Below, piece after piece: positions 59,850 to 64,000 of a stretch of DNA of 64,000 bases. Where the stretch lies: positions 143,416 to 207,415 of the forward strand of contig CACCCN010000002.1 in assembly GCA_902544525.1 (NCBI GenBank). Reading direction: 5' to 3'. The translations under genes were made by a program, and so were the position numbers. The DNA comes from an uncultured Pelagibacteraceae bacterium. Lineage in GTDB: Bacteria > Pseudomonadota > Alphaproteobacteria > Pelagibacterales > AG-422-B15. The notes under the pieces were generated by a model. That model searched no databases, was not told where the DNA came from, and worked only from the letters and a program-made list of their open reading frames with translations. Each line of letters begins with the position of its first letter. Position 1 is the first letter of the stretch.

Positions 59850-61043
59850 GTGATAAAAATCTCCGCTAAAAGTATATACTTATCTCTTATTGTTTATCTG
59901 ATTTTAAATTCTTCTCCTATCCACGCTAGTGATTATAAAGCTTATGGCTTCATTCAACCAGAGATGTCAGTTTTTTTCAATGGCAAGGGTCGACATGGAC
60001 AAAAAAATACCAATCTATCAATTTTTGGAAAAGGAACCTTTATTTCATATTTACAAAATGATGATGCAAAATTCTCAATTAATATCCTAGGACGTTATGA
60101 TGATAATGATAGGGAGCTTAGGTACTTAGATTTTCAAAAGCTTAAATATGAGTATTTTTTTGATGATCTAGAATTTAAAATCGGCAATGATATTATTTTT
60201 TGGGGTGTAAATGAGACATTCAATATTGTAGATATCGTCAACCAGTCAAATTTAGCAGAGGACTTAGCGGGAACAAAAAAACTTGGTCAAACTATGGCTT
60301 CATTATCTTACAGTCATGACTATGGTAAGTTCGATATTTATCTTATGTCTAATTTTCAAGAAAGATCATTTCCAGGAAAAAATGGCCGACCAAGGTTATC
60401 TATGGAAATTGATAAAAATACTGTGACTTATGAATCTTCAGCAAAAGATAAAAAGGTTGATTTTGCTATTAGATATTCAACTGTTCTTGATGATTTAGAT
60501 TTTGGACTATCACATTTCTATGGAAACAATAGAGCGCCAGAATTAAAGCCTAACTCATCAACTTTAAAGTTTGATCCTCTTTATCCAATATTATCACAGA
60601 CTGGATTAGACATACAATCAACTAAAGGTTCATGGCTTTATAAGCTTGAAAGCATAAGTGCTAAAAATGGAAATGAAAGACATTTTAGTGCTGCAGGTGG
60701 AATAGAGTACACTTTTTATGGAATCCAAAATACTCAAAGTGACCTTGGAATAATCATTGAATATATCTTTGATGATAGAAACAATAATCCATTAAATAAT
60801 GATGGAGTTTTAGGTCTCAGGTGGAATAGAAATGATATTAAATCAACAACCTTTTTAGCAGGTTTATTGATCGATTTAAGTGGAAATTCTAATAGGCTAC
60901 AGGCTGAATTTGAACAAAGGATTACCGATGATCTAAAGCTCTTTGTAGATTTTTCTCTTAATGGAAATATAAATCGAGCGGACTTTAGCTATCAATTTAA
61001 AGAAGATTCAAAAATAACTGTAAAGATTGCAAAGTATTTTTAA
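59850..61043 (+). CDS. Outer-membrane beta-barrel protein (DUF1302-like)
   Basis: A 397-residue protein starting at GTG two bases after the LolA-like stop. A signal peptide (IYLSLIVYLILNSSPIHAS) is followed by alternating aromatic beta strands, e.g. YEYFFDDLEFKIGNDIIFWGVNETFNIVD, and the chain ends in KITVKIAKYF with the terminal Phe typical of BAM-assembled barrels. It completes an inner-membrane, periplasmic and outer-membrane export set. Confidence 0.78.
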   Translation: MIKISAKSIYLSLIVYLILNSSPIHASDYKAYGFIQPEMSVFFNGKGRHGQKNTNLSIFGKGTFISYLQNDDAKFSINILGRYDDNDRELRYLDFQKLKYEYFFDDLEFKIGNDIIFWGVNETFNIVDIVNQSNLAEDLAGTKKLGQTMASLSYSHDYGKFDIYLMSNFQERSFPGKNGRPRLSMEIDKNTVTYESSAKDKKVDFAIRYSTVLDDLDFGLSHFYGNNRAPELKPNSSTLKFDPLYPILSQTGLDIQSTKGSWLYKLESISAKNGNERHFSAAGGIEYTFYGIQNTQSDLGIIIEYIFDDRNNNPLNNDGVLGLRWNRNDIKSTTFLAGLLIDLSGNSNRLQAEFEQRITDDLKLFVDFSLNGNINRADFSYQFKEDSKITVKIAKYF

Positions 61044-61105
61044 TTAAATTCTTTGTGACTTGAGGTTTAGTATAAAATAGGGAATTTAATTTCACGTTCT
61101 GTTGA

Positions 61106-61148
61106 AATAGACGCTGTAACTTTAAAGTGTTTCTATTAATTTATTTTT
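61106..61148 (+). terminator. Possible terminator of the exporter operon
   Basis: AATAGA/TCTATT outer arms plus CGCT/AGTG inner pairs make an imperfect hairpin (two-base bulge), followed by AATTTATTTTTTAT. It lies between convergent genes and could serve both. Confidence 0.45.
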
Positions 61149-62008
61149 TATCTAATAAAAATATAATTAAATGACCTATCATATTTAGTGTTTCTAAACA
61201 TCTGTTCATTATGTTTTTTGTGTAAAATTTTAAAATTATGTTTTTTCATTATTTGTATCAATTTAGTATACTGTTCAGTGAAGTTTTCATTTATTTCAAT
61301 TGACAGACTTTTTATCTTTTGGTTACTTAAATATTTCATCGCACCCTCTAAAATAAGGTGTTCAATACCATCAACATCAATTTTGATATAATCAGGTATC
61401 TCAAGTATGTGATTATCAAGTAAATAATTAATACTAGTACCAAGTAAGGTATAATTCATTTCAGATTGAAAATTTTTACCTTCGAAATTAAAATTTTCAC
61501 CAAATGAATTTAATGCGCTACCTTCAACAAATTGACCTTCTTTCATTGTAAAAAACTTATTTTCGACATTGGTAAGTGGAATTGGCATTATTTTGATCTT
61601 TTTTTCAAATTTATTGATCGAAATATTTCTACTTAAAACTCTTAAATTTGAAGTGGAGGGTTCAAATGAAATTGTCTTAGAATTCTTGTGCTTTATTGCA
61701 TTATAGATTGAATAAAGCCCAACATTAGCTCCAATATCCCAAAAAATTATTTCTTCATCGGTATTGAATGAATTAATCCATTCAATTGTTTCTGGTTCTT
61801 TTGAAAAATAGCTATTTACTCTAAAATCAACAAGTTGATTAGGAACAAAAAAATTGATTTTTCTATCTAAAATTATTAACTCAGTATAAGAATCATTTTC
61901 TAAAAATTCATTAAACCAAATTAATAGTTTTCTTTTTGTTACAAGAAAAAATATTTTATCAAAATAATATAGAGTTTTATAAAAAAAGCGACTTAGTTTT
62001 TTTATCAT
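61148..62008 (-). CDS. FkbM-family methyltransferase
   Basis: A 286-residue SAM methyltransferase. IIFWDIGANVGLYSIYNA is the SAM loop, TISFEPSTSNLRVLSRNI the second motif, and YIKIDVDGIEHLILEGA the FkbM signature. The N-terminal 45 residues are basic and partly hydrophobic. FkbM proteins methylate sugars or glycan chains. It is 3 bases downstream of an unknown protein gene and starts the accessory segment at the right of the window. Confidence 0.85.
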   Translation of the reverse strand: MIKKLSRFFYKTLYYFDKIFFLVTKRKLLIWFNEFLENDSYTELIILDRKINFFVPNQLVDFRVNSYFSKEPETIEWINSFNTDEEIIFWDIGANVGLYSIYNAIKHKNSKTISFEPSTSNLRVLSRNISINKFEKKIKIMPIPLTNVENKFFTMKEGQFVEGSALNSFGENFNFEGKNFQSEMNYTLLGTSINYLLDNHILEIPDYIKIDVDGIEHLILEGAMKYLSNQKIKSLSIEINENFTEQYTKLIQIMKKHNFKILHKKHNEQMFRNTKYDRSFNYIFIR

Positions 62009-62011
62009 ATT

Positions 62012-62782
62012 TTAGCTATGATGAACGTCTAGATAATTATTTTTGTAACTAAAAACCGTTGGTCTCAAAAATAAACAATTAGATATGATTGTTATAGTCT
62101 TTTTTACACCTATATCAATTAGCTTAGAACAACCAGCATTTAAAATATAGTGATTATTATCTAATGAAAATTTAATAATTTTTGTTGTTGGATTTGAAAA
62201 AAATAATTCATTTTTATCAAATCCTCCAAAATATTTTTGAATTCTGTAATGATTATTTTTAAATAAGGATGTTTTTACAAGATTACTCTTTATTTTTCCA
62301 TCGTAAGAGATTTTTGTTGATTTTGCCAACGTATTACCATGAACAAACGAATATAGATTTTGATTATGTGAATACCCAATATAACAACGATTTGAAATTA
62401 AAACATCTTCTTCAATATTTTCTTCAGAGAAATGATGAATATAAAATACACCATAACTTTCTATTCCATTTAAATAATCTGAGTTTATTTCTATTTCATT
62501 TGAGAGATCTAAATTATAATATTTCTTTTTTTTGATTAATTTATTTTCCTTTGAAAAAAAATGAATTTCTATCCATGAATCTTTAACCTTATAAAAAATA
62601 TTTAAAATATCCGAATATTTAAATATTGTTGTAAAATTGTTATCAGTTCTCCACGCAAACGCATCGCTTATGGATGAAGCTTCAAATGTTCTTGTAGATA
62701 TAGGAACAGGTCTAAATTTAAGAGAATTTCTGAGTGTGATCCCAATGCTAGATAAAGTAATATTTTTAACTAATGATTTCAT
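62012..62782 (-). CDS. Unknown protein, beta-rich
   Basis: A 256-residue protein of no recognised family. It has no membrane span and a mostly beta-strand-like pattern with many aromatic and Asn residues; ISTRTFEASSISDAFAWRTDN and YIGYSHNQNLYSFVHGN are its least generic stretches. Together with the upstream 254-residue unknown protein, which it overlaps by 17 bases, and FkbM it forms a three-gene unit. The context suggests glycan modification, but nothing in the sequence proves it. Confidence 0.6.
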   Translation of the reverse strand: MKSLVKNITLSSIGITLRNSLKFRPVPISTRTFEASSISDAFAWRTDNNFTTIFKYSDILNIFYKVKDSWIEIHFFSKENKLIKKKKYYNLDLSNEIEINSDYLNGIESYGVFYIHHFSEENIEEDVLISNRCYIGYSHNQNLYSFVHGNTLAKSTKISYDGKIKSNLVKTSLFKNNHYRIQKYFGGFDKNELFFSNPTTKIIKFSLDNNHYILNAGCSKLIDIGVKKTITIISNCLFLRPTVFSYKNNYLDVHHS

Positions 62783-63530
62783 TAATTTCTCTTTTTAACT
62801 CAGCTACTTTTGTAAATTTATTTTCACTAAATATATACTCATGAGGTGGGTGAGTATGCTCAAATGAAAGATGTTGATTTTTTACTGAAGCATATATTGG
62901 AATTCCAAGATAGTCTTTGGTAACTAAAAAAATTTCTGGTTTAATTAACTCTCGATCAAGCTCGATGCAGTTTGTATAATTTGTTTTAATTTGAAATTTT
63001 TCTTCTATATGTTTTGTTTTTATATTTACTAAATAGGCATCAAAATAATCTATTATTGGTTTCTCATATATGTTCTTTATAAATATAAAATTTTTATCTG
63101 CATTCTTATTTCCTAGAGAGCATACAGAACTCAATATAGTGCCTTTTTTAGAAATCATAGAATATGGATATTCAGATTGATAAGATGAGAAACCAGCATT
63201 TTCATGCATAAATATTTTTAAATTTGCTCGATAACTAGGAGATGTATCAGTAAAATTATTAAAGTTTTTAAGCTTCAACTTATCATAATTAAATAGTTCC
63301 TCTGGATGTGCTAAAAAGTAAATCTCATTATTGGTATTTTTGTTACAATTGATGTAATAAAATTCAGGTGCTTCTTCTATTTTTTCAATTTTTTCAATAA
63401 TCCAACAATCATTTTTTGGCCAACATTTATATAAATTTATTGTTTTTGATGTCACACCATTATTTTGAAAAGTTGGTATTTGAATTTCAGAGTCGAAAAG
63501 CTCGTTTTTTATGTTAAAGAAATAATTCAT
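62766..63530 (-). CDS. Unknown protein, possibly related to its neighbour
   Basis: A 254-residue protein without recognised family, first in the three-gene unit. Beta-rich; PSYRANLKIFMHENAGFSSY and KNQHLSFEHTHPPHEYIF are distinctive, the latter with a His-x-His-Pro-Pro-His cluster that could bind metal. Its NQHLSFEH and the neighbour's NQNLYSFVHGN are similar in position, hinting at common origin. No signal peptide. Confidence 0.55.
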   Translation of the reverse strand: MNYFFNIKNELFDSEIQIPTFQNNGVTSKTINLYKCWPKNDCWIIEKIEKIEEAPEFYYINCNKNTNNEIYFLAHPEELFNYDKLKLKNFNNFTDTSPSYRANLKIFMHENAGFSSYQSEYPYSMISKKGTILSSVCSLGNKNADKNFIFIKNIYEKPIIDYFDAYLVNIKTKHIEEKFQIKTNYTNCIELDRELIKPEIFLVTKDYLGIPIYASVKNQHLSFEHTHPPHEYIFSENKFTKVAELKREINEIIS

Positions 63531-63641
63531 TCAGATTTATTGAATTAATATATATATAATCAATACAATAAACATTTAAGTTAATTTAGTCTAGCTCATA
63601 ACTATCTCTGTAACTATTGTAAAGGAATAAACAAGAACCCT

Positions 63642-63672
63642 CGATACGGTCACCCGCATACACGCTTTCCAA
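63642..63672 (-). repeat. 31-bp tRNA-Ser fragment, attachment-site scar
   Basis: CGATACGGTCACCCGCATAC and the following CACGCTTTCCAA are identical to 63856-63886. On the minus strand this spans the anticodon loop through the variable arm of tRNA-Ser (GGA). The T and acceptor arms are absent here, so it is a short scar and not a gene. Confidence 0.85.
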
Positions 63673-63828
63673 TTCATGAGTCCGAGATTAGAGGATAATA
63701 TTTTCCTATAAATGGGGGAATAAATCAGAGGAAGTATTTAATTTAATTTGGTTATTTGGATAAGATTTGGATAGAGATCAAGTTGTAATTAAAAAGTAAA
63801 TATATTTAAAAGTATTTTTATTAAAGAA

Positions 63829-63888
63829 TGGCGGAAAGGATGGGATTCGAACCCACGATACGGTCACCCGCATACACGCTTTCCAAGC
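63829..63888 (-). repeat. 3' portion of tRNA-Ser (GGA) without its 5' half; probable att site
   Basis: Reading the minus strand: GCTTGGAAAGCGTGTATGCG, variable arm, T arm GTGGGTTCGAATCCCAT, acceptor strand CCTTTCCG and CCA. This is everything from the end of the anticodon stem onward. The 5' side (ACA before GC) no longer pairs and the D arm and acceptor 5' strand are missing. Displaced 3' tRNA ends are the usual trace of integrase-mediated insertion, with the element on the 5' side, i.e. to the right. Confidence 0.85.
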
Positions 63889-64000
63889 TGTCGCCACTAA
63901 CAACGATCCTTGATTATCCCATAGTATATATACGTTACCGAGCATGTGAATCTTTATTTAGTGTGGAAGAATTGTGGAAGTCATGTTCCATAAAAAGTGA

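Larger units (their letters stand above)
63531..64000. other. Intergenic region with two tRNA-Ser 3' fragments
   Basis: 470 bases with no convincing gene. It contains the two attachment-like tRNA fragments listed separately, and about 180 bases of AT-rich sequence between them. Right of the second fragment the sequence is unrelated to tRNA and includes two copies of TGTGGAAG (63962 and 63973). Confidence 0.6.

Noticed and set aside
63829-63925. Complete tRNA-Ser gene
   Set aside because: The sequence upstream of the anticodon loop does not pair with the 3' half and has no D arm, so only the 3' portion exists.

Overview
The window is an AT-rich bacterial chromosome segment. The 16S rRNA has the alphaproteobacterial signature (GTAGATATTAGGAGGAACACC), the rRNA order is 16S-tRNA-Ile-tRNA-Ala-23S-5S, and the housekeeping clusters (lysC/ispG/prfA/prmC with a DUF4167 gene; grxC/nitrilase/ubiG) are typical of alphaproteobacteria. 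The low GC, short intergenic gaps and surface-polysaccharide island beside the rRNA operon suggest a streamlined marine lineage (SAR11- or AEGEAN-169/HIMB59-like). That placement is inference; no tree was built.

Layout. (1) About 1-27,900 is a surface-glycan island. It begins with a truncated GatZ/KbaZ-like gene, then a GT2 glycosyltransferase, a TylF-like methyltransferase, a sugar kinase-nucleotidyltransferase fusion with a cupin, and membrane proteins. An initiator tRNA follows, then a minus-strand gmd/NeuB-fusion/NeuA block for a nonulosonic-type acid and GDP-sugar. Next is a plus-strand block (10.4-21.5 kb) with APS kinase, ATP sulfurylase, a divergent pyruvate-kinase-like protein, a sulfotransferase, a TauE/SafE permease, two deacetylase-like proteins, a formyltransferase and surface-carbohydrate proteins. 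It reads as a glycan sulfation and modification cassette. A second minus-strand block has a HAD phosphatase, KdsB-like cytidylyltransferase, HMGL-aldolase/DUF115-like fusion, epimerase, WecC and WecB.

(2) 27,998-32,857 is the complete rRNA operon on the minus strand, with a leader containing a boxA-like site. The initiator tRNA that in many alphaproteobacteria directly follows 5S lies 21.7 kb further along the same strand, so the glycan island appears to sit inside the end of the rRNA operon.

(3) 33.3-61 kb is core genome: M23 peptidase, DUF4167, prmC, prfA, ispG, lysC, ubiG, nitrilase, grxC, NDUFAF5-like methyltransferase, mutT, argJ, secA, a cold-shock gene, patatin, azlCD, nth, a sterol-desaturase-family oxygenase, a frameshifted MFS transporter, a photolyase/cryptochrome-like FAD protein, ggt, a GcvT-family protein and an MMPL/LolA-like/outer-membrane barrel operon.

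(4) 61.1-64 kb is accessory again: an FkbM methyltransferase, two unknown proteins, and two copies of a 3'-terminal tRNA-Ser fragment. These look like attachment-site scars, with an integrated element probably continuing beyond the right edge.

The strongest candidates for something undescribed are the PAPS/sulfation cassette with its pyruvate-kinase-like member, the aldolase/DUF115 plus KdsB plus HAD block, and the glycan island splitting 5S from tRNA-fMet.
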